Assembly (NCBI GenBank): GCA_023421675.1 | Contig: JAEZTC010000001.1 | Span: forward strand, 124,001-188,000 | DNA: 64,000 bases | Source: Bacillota bacterium | Lineage (GTDB): Bacteria > Bacillota > Clostridia > Acetivibrionales > JANLFN01 | Direction of reading: 5' to 3' | Shown here: positions 43,003 to 51,955 of the stretch, one piece after another | Layout of the letters: each line of letters opens with the position of its first letter | Position numbering within the stretch: position 1 is the stretch's first letter | Translations under genes and position numbers: made by a program | The notes under the pieces: generated by a model | The model's input: only the letters and a program-made list of their open reading frames with translations | The model's database searches: none | Told to the model about the DNA's origin: nothing

Positions 43003-43224
43003 ATGAGAAAAATCAAAATTAAAACCTTTGTAATGATAATGCTGGTATGTCTGCTGATAACTGGTTTTTGCCAGGTTGCATATGCTGATATTGGCGGCGG
43101 GGGACTTATACCCTTTGGAGGCTTTATTATTATTGCAATTGTCGGATTCGCCATCCTTGCAATATGGTTAATTTCTTTTATATTAATTAAATTGCTAAAA
43201 AAGAAAAACAATGATAATAAATAA
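43003..43224 (+). CDS. One-helix secreted microprotein (73 aa), paralogue 3 of 3
   Basis: This 73-residue protein has a signal sequence ending VAYADIGGGG, a Gly-rich 10-residue ectodomain and a helix with ILAIWLISFIL, then LLKKKNNDNK. ATG 43003 is preceded by GAGGGA; a longer frame from 42937 would run through the end of paralogue 2. Its last codons overlap the start of the next gene. Confidence 0.75.
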   Translation: MRKIKIKTFVMIMLVCLLITGFCQVAYADIGGGGLIPFGGFIIIAIVGFAILAIWLISFILIKLLKKKNNDNK

Positions 43225-43546
43225 TTTTATTGTTCCATTACTTCTTACAATAATTATAGAGTGTATAGTTGCATTTTTGCTGGGATACAGGCACAAGAGG
43301 TTTTTTATTTGTGTTATCCTGGTTAATTTTATTACCAACCCGTTTTTGAATTATATAATAATTCTTATTAGCTATTTAGGGTTAATTAAGCTTTACCTGT
43401 TTTTCGTTATTCCTTTAGAAATTGCAGTGGTATTTGTTGAGTGGGGTATTCTTCAATATACGCTTGGTTTGGGCAGAAAAAAGATGTTTTTACTGTCTTT
43501 CTTAATGAATTTAACATCATATGCTATTGGCCTGCTTATTTATTAA
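43211..43546 (+). CDS. Small polytopic membrane protein (111 aa)
   Basis: This 111-residue protein is made of three to four hydrophobic helices with a conserved-looking LGYRHKRFFICVILVN loop. It has no good ribosome binding site and begins inside the last codons of paralogue 3 (14-base overlap), so it is probably translated by coupling. It ends the cluster and overlaps the convergent PadR stop by 4 bases. Function unknown; proximity to the microproteins suggests a partner in the membrane. Confidence 0.7.
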   Translation: MIINNFIVPLLLTIIIECIVAFLLGYRHKRFFICVILVNFITNPFLNYIIILISYLGLIKLYLFFVIPLEIAVVFVEWGILQYTLGLGRKKMFLLSFLMNLTSYAIGLLIY

Positions 43547-44106
43547 ATATCCTGCACTAAATAAGTGTTAAGATATTCAATTGCTTTATCGCACCATTCT
43601 ATAGTGGCACCCAGCCCCATTTCGCCATTCATGATGGTGGTCATGCGGTAATGCCAGGATGCATCCTTGACAGCTTCCTTCTGCAGACATTCCTTTATTT
43701 GCTTTATAGCTTCCAGACTTCTTATAGTGTCTGACTTATGCTTGTTTATGTGTTCAAGATGCTTTTCTACAGGTATGTGATACCCAAAAAAGAGCTTAAG
43801 CTTTAATTCATTATTACCCTTTTTACCGCTGGTTATGGGTTTATTAAGCCACTTTCTCAATTCCTCAAGACCCTTTTCCGTTATTGCATATACCTTGCTT
43901 TCGGGCCTGTTGCCATTTCTTTCAAGCTTATATGTTGCACAGCCATCTTCAACAAGCCTTTTTAGTGTAGGATATATCTGCTTGTAATCTATGTCCTGGA
44001 AATAGCTTACACCTTCATCAACCCAAGTTTTTATACCATACCCTGACATGGGGCCAAATCCCAATATTCCGAGTATCGAATAGTAACTGTTATTTACTCT
44101 GGCCAT
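43543..44106 (-). CDS. PadR-family transcriptional regulator
   Basis: This 187-residue protein has a PadR winged helix in residues 1-85 (SILGILGFGPMSGYGIKTWV, then IYPTLKRLVEDGCATYKLER and the typical YAITEKGLEELRKWL wing) and a Vir_act_alpha_C-like helical end. ATG 44106 is chosen because GGGAGG stands just before it; TTG 44118 is in frame but overlaps that site. It is convergent with the microprotein cluster and may control it or the divergent flavodoxin gene; no operator was identified. Confidence 0.9.
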   Translation of the reverse strand: MARVNNSYYSILGILGFGPMSGYGIKTWVDEGVSYFQDIDYKQIYPTLKRLVEDGCATYKLERNGNRPESKVYAITEKGLEELRKWLNKPITSGKKGNNELKLKLFFGYHIPVEKHLEHINKHKSDTIRSLEAIKQIKECLQKEAVKDASWHYRMTTIMNGEMGLGATIEWCDKAIEYLNTYLVQDI

Positions 44107-44329
44107 TGTGCCTCCCAAAAAGCTTTGTTTAAATTATTGCACTTGCAGTTTAAAAGTAAATTTTATAGTGCAAGATATTATATTTACGCTAATATCTTTC
44201 TCATGATATTCTTTATATGAAATTCATATATGATGTTCATATATTTATATTTTAATACTCTATATAAGCTTAGGCAAGAAGGTATTATTAATATCTTACT
44301 CGATAGTCTAATTTGAAAGGAAGGTAAAT

Positions 44330-44998
44330 ATGAAAAAAACTATATCTAGTATTTTAACTGTAATTTTTGCAAGTATGTTTTTACTGGCAGGCTGTGGGTC
44401 TGATACGAAAACGTTCCTGGCATCATCAACTGCAGATAAAACAGCTTCAGCCGGGACAGCAATCTCAACAGTTTCATCAACTTCATCAACTGCAAAGCAA
44501 CCTTTAAAAGGAAATAGCTTTGGAAAAGTTCTTATTGTTTATTATTCAATGTCGGGCAATACGGATAAAGTAGCAAATTTTATAAAGGAGCTTACAGGAG
44601 GAGATGTTTTTTCAATTCAAACTGTTGAAAACTATGCGACAGCTGATGTGGAAAACATAGTAAAAAAGCAGATTAGTGATGGATATAAGCCTAAATTGGC
44701 AAATTCCGTTTCAAATATTGAGCAATATGATACCATATTTATAGGTTCTCCGGTATGGTGGTTCTCTGTGTCGTTGCCTGTAATGTCCTTCCTTTCACAG
44801 TATGATCTGAAGGGTAAGAAAGTTGTGCCTTTCTGTACCTGTGGAAGCAACTACGGTGATTTTTTCAGACAGTTTGAAAGTGCATGCAAAGGTGCAAAGG
44901 TGCTTAAAGGAATTGATTTTATAAGTTCAGAGTTAACCGACATGGACAATGTTAAGTCCAAATTGGGTGACTGGATTAAAGAAATAGATAAGGAATAA
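44330..44998 (+). CDS. Flavodoxin-type lipoprotein
   Basis: This 222-residue exported lipoprotein has the lipobox LLAGC (C22), a Ser/Thr-rich linker and a flavodoxin fold from about residue 65 (KVLIVYYSMSGNTDKVANFI with the phosphate loop SMSGNTDK; GSPVWWFSVSLPVMSFL). It binds FMN and is anchored outside the membrane, as in several clostridial electron-transfer flavodoxins. AAGGAAGG precedes the ATG. It is monocistronic, ended at 45039. Confidence 0.9.
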   Translation: MKKTISSILTVIFASMFLLAGCGSDTKTFLASSTADKTASAGTAISTVSSTSSTAKQPLKGNSFGKVLIVYYSMSGNTDKVANFIKELTGGDVFSIQTVENYATADVENIVKKQISDGYKPKLANSVSNIEQYDTIFIGSPVWWFSVSLPVMSFLSQYDLKGKKVVPFCTCGSNYGDFFRQFESACKGAKVLKGIDFISSELTDMDNVKSKLGDWIKEIDKE

Positions 44999-45038
44999 AG
45001 TAATAAAATATAAAGAATAATAATTTGTTTATTAAAGG

Positions 45039-45062
45039 GGGATGCTTAGCATTCCTTTTTTA
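45039..45062 (+). terminator. Terminator after the flavodoxin gene
   Basis: Stem GGGATGC (45039-45045) with GCATTCC (45049-45055), one G-U, a 3-base loop, then TTTTTT. Confidence 0.72.
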
Positions 45063-45176
45063 TATTTATATGAAACTATGCGGTCGGTTTCTACGTCTAT
45101 TTTAAGAGTGTTTTGATATATTGGATATGATATTATTAGCTTAACATCAACCTAAATAAACGAAAAGAGATGACCT

Positions 45177-46427
45177 ATGTTAAAAAGGCTGGTTTTGGTA
45201 TTGATGGCTATTATAATTACTACAATTGCCGGTGGATGTCAGAAAGGGACTAATGACGTTACCCCTTCTGAACAGACAGATACTTATAAAACGGATGAGC
45301 AACTGCCTCAGCAGACTGAAACAATAGATGCCATTCAGGAAATCATTAAAAATATGACTCTTGAGGAAAAAATCGGCCAAATGGTTATGGTCGGTATTGA
45401 TGGATATACAAACGATGCTCATTCGACAGAGATGATAGAAAATTTCCATGTGGGCGGCTTTATCCTATTTAAGAATAATATTAAAAACACAGAGCAGGCT
45501 CAAAGCTTAATCAATTCCTTAAAGGATAAAAATTCTAACACAAGTAGCATTCCTTTGTTTTTCAGTGTTGATGAAGAGGGGGGAAGGGTCAGCAGGATGC
45601 CTGACGAGTTTGTAAAGCTGCCTTCAAATAAAGTTATTGGCAGCAGAAACAACCCGGATTTTTCATTTGAAATAGGTAAGGTTATTGGCAAGGAGATTAG
45701 ATCATTAGGTTTTAATATGGATTTTGCTCCTGTACTGGATGTTAACAGCAATCCTAAAAATCCTGTAATAGGCGACAGATCCTTCGGGAATAGTGCTCAG
45801 CTTGTGAGCCTGCTTGGTGTAAAAACAATGCAGGGACTTGGGTCTCAGAATGTTATTTCCGTTGTAAAACATTTCCCGGGGCATGGCGATACATCGGTAG
45901 ATTCCCATGTTGGTCTTCCGGTTGTAAATAACGGCATGGAAAGGCTTAAAAAGCTGGAACTTGTTCCTTTTGAAAATGCAATAAAAAATAATGCAGATGT
46001 TATAATGGTAGCTCATATTCTACTGCCCAAAATAGATGCTCAAAACCCTGCATCCTTTTCCAAGGCTATTATTACGGACCTTTTAAGAAATGAAATGAAT
46101 TACAATGGTCTGGTTATAACAGATGACCTCACAATGGGAGCTATAACAAAAAATTATAAAATAGAAGATGCAGCAATCAAGGCAGTGAATGCAGGCAGCA
46201 ATATCATTCTTATCTGCCATGATTATGAGAAGCAGGCTTCAGTGATAAAGGCTTTAAAGGTAGCTGTGGAAAACGGGGATATACCAGCTGAGAAGGTCTA
46301 TGAAAGCGTTTACAAGATATTATTGCTTAAGCAGAAATATGAACTTTCTGATGAAAAGACTGGACCTGCGGATTTACAAGATATCAATACCGAAATAAAA
46401 AGCGTTTTAAATAAGTACAATAAATAA
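45177..46427 (+). CDS. Glycoside hydrolase family 3 lipoprotein (beta-N-acetylhexosaminidase-like)
   Basis: This 416-residue GH3 enzyme (NagZ-like) is a lipoprotein: lipobox IAGGC with C21. The catalytic features are KHFPGHGDTSVDSH (231-244, with the Asp/His acid-base pair) and the nucleophile in VITDDLTMGAI, plus FSVDEEGGRVSR. NagZ-type enzymes release N-acetylglucosamine from peptidoglycan fragments; the outside location points to wall recycling. It is monocistronic. Confidence 0.92.
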   Translation: MLKRLVLVLMAIIITTIAGGCQKGTNDVTPSEQTDTYKTDEQLPQQTETIDAIQEIIKNMTLEEKIGQMVMVGIDGYTNDAHSTEMIENFHVGGFILFKNNIKNTEQAQSLINSLKDKNSNTSSIPLFFSVDEEGGRVSRMPDEFVKLPSNKVIGSRNNPDFSFEIGKVIGKEIRSLGFNMDFAPVLDVNSNPKNPVIGDRSFGNSAQLVSLLGVKTMQGLGSQNVISVVKHFPGHGDTSVDSHVGLPVVNNGMERLKKLELVPFENAIKNNADVIMVAHILLPKIDAQNPASFSKAIITDLLRNEMNYNGLVITDDLTMGAITKNYKIEDAAIKAVNAGSNIILICHDYEKQASVIKALKVAVENGDIPAEKVYESVYKILLLKQKYELSDEKTGPADLQDINTEIKSVLNKYNK

Positions 46428-46459
46428 TTATTAGATGTCAAATAAGTTTTGCCCATAAA

Positions 46460-46495
46460 AAAAGTCAACCTGCTGGTATTCCCAGAGGTTGACTT
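46460..46495 (-). terminator. Terminator of the DHA2 exporter gene
   Basis: A 10-bp perfect stem AAGTCAACCT/AGGTTGACTT (46462-46471 with 46486-46495) has an inner CTGG/CCAG extension. On the minus strand the tail is TTTTTTTATG. It may also stop the convergent GH3 transcript. Confidence 0.78.
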
Positions 46496-46540
46496 AAGGT
46501 GAAGAGTAAAAATGCTCAATACCCATATCCCAAAATATAA

Positions 46541-48220
46541 TTATGTTTCATAAACTACATCAGCAGGCCCGCCTTCTTTTTCCTTCTTCTTGTCGCTGAA
46601 AATGGCAAATAGGATTCCTATGAGAATCATAAATCCGCCGAATTTAAAGGTACTGTCAAAGGCATTTGCTAAGTTGTCCTTAAATGTGCCCTCTACCTTA
46701 GGCCAAAGCTTTCTAAACTCGTTTTTCTGTGAGGCAAACAAAGCCTTTACTTTATCCTGACCTGTAGCAGGTGTCTGCGCCAGCTGCTGTTGTTCCATCT
46801 GGTCCAACGGCTTTATAACAGTGTCAACATTAATTCCCTGATTATTCTGCGATATCTTTATATTCTTAATTTGTTTAAGAAATGCTTCTTTGACTTGTGG
46901 TATTAATACAGTATCCTTTTGTACTATTGATGTAATACTTTCCTTAGCATTATTTATCTGGGTACCTACGCTAGAGTTCAATACTGTAATCAGTATGGCA
47001 ACTCCTAGCACTGCGCCAAGAGCCCTGGTCATATTTGTAACACCAGATGCAATTCCCACCTTCTCTTTCGGAACATTTCTAATAACAGAGCCCATAACAG
47101 GAGCCATTGTCATTCCAAGACCTACACCTGCTATCAGAAGCCTCCAAACTGCATCCATTCTTGTTGACTCTGCACTCAAGCCACTTAGTAGGAAAATGGA
47201 AAATGCTAATATTGTCATTCCGAGAGTAACAAAGAATCTGCTTCCACGTTTAACGGTTACAGGTCCTACAATGGCAGATGAAATCATTGAAGTCAGCGGC
47301 ATTGCAGATATGGTAAGACCGGCCTGAAGAGTATTAAGCCCAAGTATCTGTGTCAGGAAGTACGACATTATAAAGGTTGCTGCCATTATTCCTGCTCCAA
47401 ATACAAACAATGTCATGCTGGCTGCATCAAAAGGCAGAATCTTCAATAACCACATAGGAAGCATGGGTTCTTTAGATTTGCGTTCTATTACTACAAATGC
47501 TGTCAGAGACACTATGAATAATGCGAACATGGATAAAGTGGTGGCTGATGTCCAGCCAAGATCTGTCACTTTTATAAGCCCGAAGGTTATGGCAAACATA
47601 GCTATTGAAATGCTTACCATCCCCGCCCAGTCAATCCTCTTGGTAGCTGTGGGATCGTAAGATTCCTTAATATATACCGCAGCAAGGATTACAGCAACTA
47701 TTCCTATAGGTACATTTACAAAGAAAATAGAATGCCATTTAAAGCTATCTGTCAGTATCCCGCCCAAAGCTGGACCGCTAGCTGCAGCAAGCCCTGAAAT
47801 TGCACCCCAGATTCCCATTACCATTCCATGCTTCTCGGTGGGGAAAAGCTCCATTGCAAGGGGTATTGTAACAGGCACTACTATTGCAGCTGAAAGACCC
47901 TGTACTACCCTGAAGAATATCAGCATACCGACAGTAGAAGAAATACCTGCCATAAAAGAGGATGTCGTAAATAAAGCAATACCGACTATAAACAGTTTCT
48001 TACGGCCAAACTGGTCAGCAAGCCTTGATGCAGTGATTAGAAAAACTGCAAAGGCAAGGTTATATCCATTCATTACCCAGCTAATACTTTGCATATCTGA
48101 ATTAAAATATTTTGTCATTTCAGGCAGAGCAATATTAACAATAGTAGTATCAAGCAGTGCCATAAAAAACCCAATAATTATCGCTGCAAAAGAAATAACT
48201 CTTTTAGTCCCAACTTTCAT
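46541..48220 (-). CDS. DHA2-family drug:proton antiporter (14-helix MFS)
   Basis: This 559-residue MFS protein of the EmrB/QacA subfamily has 14 predicted helices. Motifs are motif D1 near the start (LDTTIVNIALPEM), motif A (ASRLADQFGRKKLF) and motif C (GAISGLAAASGPALGG). A large extracellular loop (about 425-510, with QQQLAQTPATGQDK) lies between helices 13 and 14, as in many clostridial DHA2 proteins. AGGAGTG precedes the ATG. It is divergent from a TetR gene with two operators between. Confidence 0.92.
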   Translation of the reverse strand: MKVGTKRVISFAAIIIGFFMALLDTTIVNIALPEMTKYFNSDMQSISWVMNGYNLAFAVFLITASRLADQFGRKKLFIVGIALFTTSSFMAGISSTVGMLIFFRVVQGLSAAIVVPVTIPLAMELFPTEKHGMVMGIWGAISGLAAASGPALGGILTDSFKWHSIFFVNVPIGIVAVILAAVYIKESYDPTATKRIDWAGMVSISIAMFAITFGLIKVTDLGWTSATTLSMFALFIVSLTAFVVIERKSKEPMLPMWLLKILPFDAASMTLFVFGAGIMAATFIMSYFLTQILGLNTLQAGLTISAMPLTSMISSAIVGPVTVKRGSRFFVTLGMTILAFSIFLLSGLSAESTRMDAVWRLLIAGVGLGMTMAPVMGSVIRNVPKEKVGIASGVTNMTRALGAVLGVAILITVLNSSVGTQINNAKESITSIVQKDTVLIPQVKEAFLKQIKNIKISQNNQGINVDTVIKPLDQMEQQQLAQTPATGQDKVKALFASQKNEFRKLWPKVEGTFKDNLANAFDSTFKFGGFMILIGILFAIFSDKKKEKEGGPADVVYET

Positions 48221-48289
48221 TCAAAATCACTCCTAACTATGATGCGTAAATATGTACAATAATGTTAGCCATATTTCATGTTCCTAATT

Positions 48290-48341
48290 ATATGAAATTC
48301 GGTTCACATTTGTCAATAATAATATGAAATAAAGTTCACAT
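48290..48341. promoter_or_regulatory. Duplicated TetR operator between exporter and regulator
   Basis: ATATGAAAT-n-GTTCACAT occurs twice, at 48290-48309 and 48322-48341 (32 bp apart, differing only at three central bases). Each holds a TGAA-N6-TTCA inverted repeat. The second copy ends 5 bases before the -35 of the TetR gene. Confidence 0.75.
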
Positions 48342-48346
48342 ATCCA

Positions 48347-48375
48347 TTGACAAAAAATTACGCTGATTATAAAAT
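48347..48375 (+). promoter_or_regulatory. Promoter of the TetR gene
   Basis: TTGACA (48347-48352), 17-base spacer, TAAAAT (48370-48375); the ATG follows at 48392. A TTG codon in this -35 is in frame with the gene but cannot serve as its start. Confidence 0.75.
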
Positions 48376-48391
48376 AGAGCGGGTGATAAAC

Positions 48392-49024
48392 ATGTGTAAA
48401 TCCGGAGAAAAAGTAAGAATACCAAAGCAGGAAAGAAGTTTGAACACAAAAAAACAAATAATTGAAGCTGCTATGAAACTGTTCTCCGAAAAGGGCTATC
48501 ACGGAACAAATACTAAAGAAATTGCCAAGGAAGCCGGTGTAGCAACAGGCTGTTTTTATTCATATTTTATTGATAAACGTGCAGTTTTTAAGGATGCCAT
48601 TGTAATATACTGCGACCAGTTCAATAACATTCTAAGAGATCATGTCACCTTACTCACTCAGAATTGTATCTCAAAAAAGGACTTTTTTGTGGGTCTCATC
48701 AAAAGTCTGATGGATGCTCACAAAATATTTACAGAATTCCATAACGAGCTTTATGTAATGTCTCACTCTGATAAAGAAATTCACGACTTGCTAGATAAAC
48801 AACATGAAGCCAGTATACAATTCACTCTTTCCTATTTGAAAGAATGCAACGGCTCTAGCAAGGTGTCTGATCTCGAGGCTGCTGCCAGAATCGTGTATTG
48901 GTCTGTTCACAGTATTGTTGATAATATCATGATTTCAACAAATCAACTTAATTCTCAAAAGCTTATCGATGAAACTGTTGATATGATCTTAAGTTATCTT
49001 TTTAAAGATTCACTTAGCAATTAA
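48392..49024 (+). CDS. TetR-family transcriptional regulator
   Basis: This 210-residue protein has a TetR helix-turn-helix (about 20-62; KKQIIEAAMKLFSEKGYHGT, then EIAKEAGVATGCFYSYFIDK) and a helical ligand domain. ATG 48392 has GGGTGA upstream. It is divergent from the DHA2 exporter and most likely represses it and itself through the paired sites at 48290-48341. Confidence 0.9.
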   Translation: MCKSGEKVRIPKQERSLNTKKQIIEAAMKLFSEKGYHGTNTKEIAKEAGVATGCFYSYFIDKRAVFKDAIVIYCDQFNNILRDHVTLLTQNCISKKDFFVGLIKSLMDAHKIFTEFHNELYVMSHSDKEIHDLLDKQHEASIQFTLSYLKECNGSSKVSDLEAAARIVYWSVHSIVDNIMISTNQLNSQKLIDETVDMILSYLFKDSLSN

Positions 49025-49085
49025 TTTAATTTTAATTTCATTCGAAAATCCATATGTTAATTAACTTGATTCAACAAGAATTTAT

Positions 49086-49181
49086 ATGTATATTTTTGAT
49101 GATGTAGTAAAGGAGTATCCTGAAATAATGGATTATATTATTGATCTCTTATGCGAAGATATATTTAAAAAATATAGTTAA
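49086..49181 (+). pseudogene. Possible relic of a regulator C-terminus
   Basis: A 31-codon frame (MYIFDDVVKEYPEIMDYIID and a short end) has no ribosome binding site and looks like the last helix of a TetR-like protein. It is immediately followed by the broken SGNH hydrolase. It may be debris from the same deletion that damaged that gene. Weak evidence. Confidence 0.25.
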
Positions 49182-49196
49182 TCAGGGTGATTGAAA

Positions 49197-49903
49197 ATGA
49201 TAATAGTATTTATCAGGGACAGTGTAACAGAAGGTATACCTGGAGTAGGATACTTTAATATTATTGAGAAAAAATTAAAGGGTCATACTCTGATAAATAT
49301 GGGTAAGGGCGAGATACCGTTTTGAGCCTTGTTAAAAGAATTAAAAAATCTGATTTTGATGATGACATTGATATTGCAATTATAGAGGTTGGGGTAAATG
49401 ATATTTTTGTTAATGTATCAAAACTATTTCCATTTATAAAAATACTTTTACGACAACCATGAGCACAAAGTACGGTTGAGTTTGAAAAGGCTTATCAAGA
49501 CTTAATTTTATTTATAAAAGATAAAGCAAAAAAGATAGTTGTTATTCCTCCGCTTTTTTTAGGGGAGGATTTAAGCAATTCATGGAACAGGAAACTAGAA
49601 GAATTAGGTAAAGTAATTAAAGGAATTGTGTCGGAGTATGAAAACATAAATTTTATAAATATTAGAAAGAACTACGAGGAATATTTTATAAATAAAAAGT
49701 CTTCGGATTATATCGCCAACAAAGCTTTGAGAGCACTATTTGATGCATTGCTTCTTAGAAATAAGAATTCTATCGATAAAAAATCTGAAAGCAGGGGTTT
49801 GTACTATACTCTTGATGGAGTTCACTTTAACAGCAAAGGAGCAGAAATATACGCTAGTGCCATTTTAGAGGCAATAGATGCTTCTTATAATCGCTTACGC
49901 TAA
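49197..49903 (+). pseudogene. Broken SGNH/GDSL hydrolase
   Basis: This frame encodes about 235 residues of an SGNH hydrolase but is inactive in three ways. The GDS motif reads RDSVTEG (R for G). A frameshift falls near 49310, where MGKGEIPF stops at TGA, but the +1 frame continues TVLSLVKRIKK. A TGA interrupts RQP-AQSTVEFEKAYQD near 49461. The last block DGVHFNSKG with its catalytic Asp and His is preserved. The intact C-terminal 91 residues alone (49628-49903) look like a gene but lack a ribosome binding site. Confidence 0.75.
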
Positions 49904-50032
49904 ATTTATGAAATTACACTATCTATTATAAATGCAGTAAAAAATTACAGCAACTTAATACATGTTTTTCGATATTTTTTTCACTTAATAAGGATATATT
50001 AAAAACAAATATATAAAGCAAAAGGTGAAAAT

Positions 50033-50866
50033 ATGGAAAATACTTATGGCAGTAATGCTATGAATAATAAAAAACAAAAATTCTGGTTCAGGATTCTTAC
50101 AATTGGTTTTGTAATTTATATTGCTTCACTGATAGCCTTTGCCTCAACCGGGAATCCGAACCTTTTTCCTACAATTGCTCTTGTGGGCAACTTCCTCGTT
50201 CCGGTATCCTTTGTAGCATTTTTCTATGAAAGAAGAAACCGCTTCAATGTAAGCCTGATCTCCACTGCATTGAGTTTTATAGTGGGAGGTGTACTTGGAA
50301 CGGCTGCTGCCGCTATACTTGAGCCCTATTTTATACTGCAGCTCAATTTCAAGACATCTTTTATAGTAGGTTTAATTGAAGAATCTGCAAAGCTTGTAGG
50401 TGTATTATTAATTGCAAAACGCGGAAGCCATACATCAGGTTTGGATGGAATTATTCTTGGCGCAGCCGCAGGAATGGGTTTTGCAGCATTGGAAAGCACG
50501 GGATATGTTTTTACAAACTTTCTTCAAAGCGGAGGTAATTTATCGGAAGCGGTTGCCCTTACGCTTATCAGAGGAGCAATAGCACCTGTAGGCCATGGTG
50601 CCTGGACTGCAATACTTGCCAGTGTAATATTCAGTGAAAGCGGGCTTAGGGGTTATAACCTGACAGGAAAGGTTATTGGTGCATTTGTTACTGTAGTAGT
50701 CCTGCACGGTTTGTGGGACGGGATACCTTTCGTTTTAAATAATTTTATGCCATCATTAAATTCAGTTCTGATTGGTCAGTTACTCGTTGGATTAATAGGG
50801 TTTATAGTACTTGCATACCGCTGGCGGGCTGCAAGAAAACAATTAAGATTAGCAAATCTTATTTGA
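50033..50866 (+). CDS. PrsW-family intramembrane metalloprotease
   Basis: This 277-residue polytopic protein has about eight helices and all PrsW signature elements: EESAK (E116-E117-x-x-K120), FAALE (E154), GHG (H188) and HGLWD (H225, D229). In Bacillus PrsW cleaves the anti-sigma RsiW; here an ECF sigma/DUF4179 anti-sigma pair lies 20 kb away, so a link is possible but unproven. AAAGGTGA precedes the ATG. It is monocistronic. Confidence 0.9.
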   Translation: MENTYGSNAMNNKKQKFWFRILTIGFVIYIASLIAFASTGNPNLFPTIALVGNFLVPVSFVAFFYERRNRFNVSLISTALSFIVGGVLGTAAAAILEPYFILQLNFKTSFIVGLIEESAKLVGVLLIAKRGSHTSGLDGIILGAAAGMGFAALESTGYVFTNFLQSGGNLSEAVALTLIRGAIAPVGHGAWTAILASVIFSESGLRGYNLTGKVIGAFVTVVVLHGLWDGIPFVLNNFMPSLNSVLIGQLLVGLIGFIVLAYRWRAARKQLRLANLI

Positions 50867-50989
50867 TTGCTTATTTCTGATATTTCACTATAATGTAATT
50901 ATGTAAAGTTCATTAATCCTGTTGCCTTACCACTATATGTAACAGTAAATATGGCAATATATCTAAATATCAGAAAAGGGGCAAAGAGA

Positions 50990-51907
50990 ATGAATAAAAT
51001 CGATATTGCGAAAGGTGCGTTAAAAGCATCCAGGGTTTCACTCGGATGCAGAAGGATTTGGCAGCTGTCTGTAAAAGAGGTATCAGCGCTTATCAATACT
51101 GCTCTTGAAGAGGGCATTGACTATTTTGACCATGCTGATAAATATGGGAATGGCAAATCCGAAGAAATTTTTGCACAAGCTATTGGTATAAATCCTTCAA
51201 TCAGAGAGAAAATCATACTCCAGTCAAAATGCGGTATAAGGCAGGACTATTACGATTTTTCAAAAGAACACATTTTAAATTCAGTTGACGGAAGCCTCAA
51301 AAGACTTAAAACAGATTATCTTGATGTGCTTCTCCTGCACAGGCCGGATGCTTTGGTAGAACCTGAGGAAGTTGCTGAGGCTTTTAATATCCTTCAAAGC
51401 AGTGGTAAAGTGCGCTACTTTGGTGTTAGTAATCATAATCCAATGCAAATTGAACTTCTGAATAAATATTTAAGCCAGAAAATTATTATTAATCAGCTTC
51501 AGTTAAGCATTACCAATACACAGATGGTAGACGCAGGCCTTAATGTAAATATGCAGATTGACCGTTCAATCAACCGTGACGGCAGCATATTGGATTACTG
51601 CAGGCTTAATGATATAACTGTACAAGCCTGGTCACCATTCCAGTACGGCTTCTTTGAAGGAGTATTTCTTGATAATGAAAAGTTTCCTGAGTTGAACAGC
51701 AAGCTTGATGAGATTGCTGCTCTGAAGGGTGTTCCAAAGGCGGCTGTTGCAGTTGCCTGGATTTCAAGACATCCTGCACGTATGCAGACAATAGTGGGGG
51801 CCAAAAACCCATCACATCTTAGAGATATCTGCAGGGAATCTGATATAGAGCTTACCAGGCAGGAATGGTATGACATATATCTAGCAGCAGGCAACAAGCT
51901 GCCTTAA
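50990..51907 (+). CDS. Aldo/keto reductase (YdhF-like)
   Basis: This 305-residue reductase has DYFDHADKYG (Asp and Tyr), LQSKCG (Lys) and LLLHRPD (His), and the NADP-binding end TIVGAKNPSHLRDI. The pattern of His-Arg-Pro-Asp belongs to the YdhF branch. ATG 50990 is preceded by AAGGGGCAAAGAG; an in-frame ATG at 50951 would place that site inside the coding region. It ends at a strong terminator shared with the convergent HxlR gene. Confidence 0.9.
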   Translation: MNKIDIAKGALKASRVSLGCRRIWQLSVKEVSALINTALEEGIDYFDHADKYGNGKSEEIFAQAIGINPSIREKIILQSKCGIRQDYYDFSKEHILNSVDGSLKRLKTDYLDVLLLHRPDALVEPEEVAEAFNILQSSGKVRYFGVSNHNPMQIELLNKYLSQKIIINQLQLSITNTQMVDAGLNVNMQIDRSINRDGSILDYCRLNDITVQAWSPFQYGFFEGVFLDNEKFPELNSKLDEIAALKGVPKAAVAVAWISRHPARMQTIVGAKNPSHLRDICRESDIELTRQEWYDIYLAAGNKLP

Positions 51908-51924
51908 CCCCGACTGTGTAATAA

Positions 51925-51954
51925 AAAGGATGTGCTTCAGGCACATCCTTTTTG
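51925..51954. terminator. Bidirectional terminator between aldo/keto reductase and HxlR genes
   Basis: An 11-bp perfect stem AAAGGATGTGC/GCACATCCTTT (51925-51935 with 51941-51951), 5-base loop, with A-rich and T-rich flanks on the two sides. Confidence 0.85.
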
Positions 51955-51955
51955 T

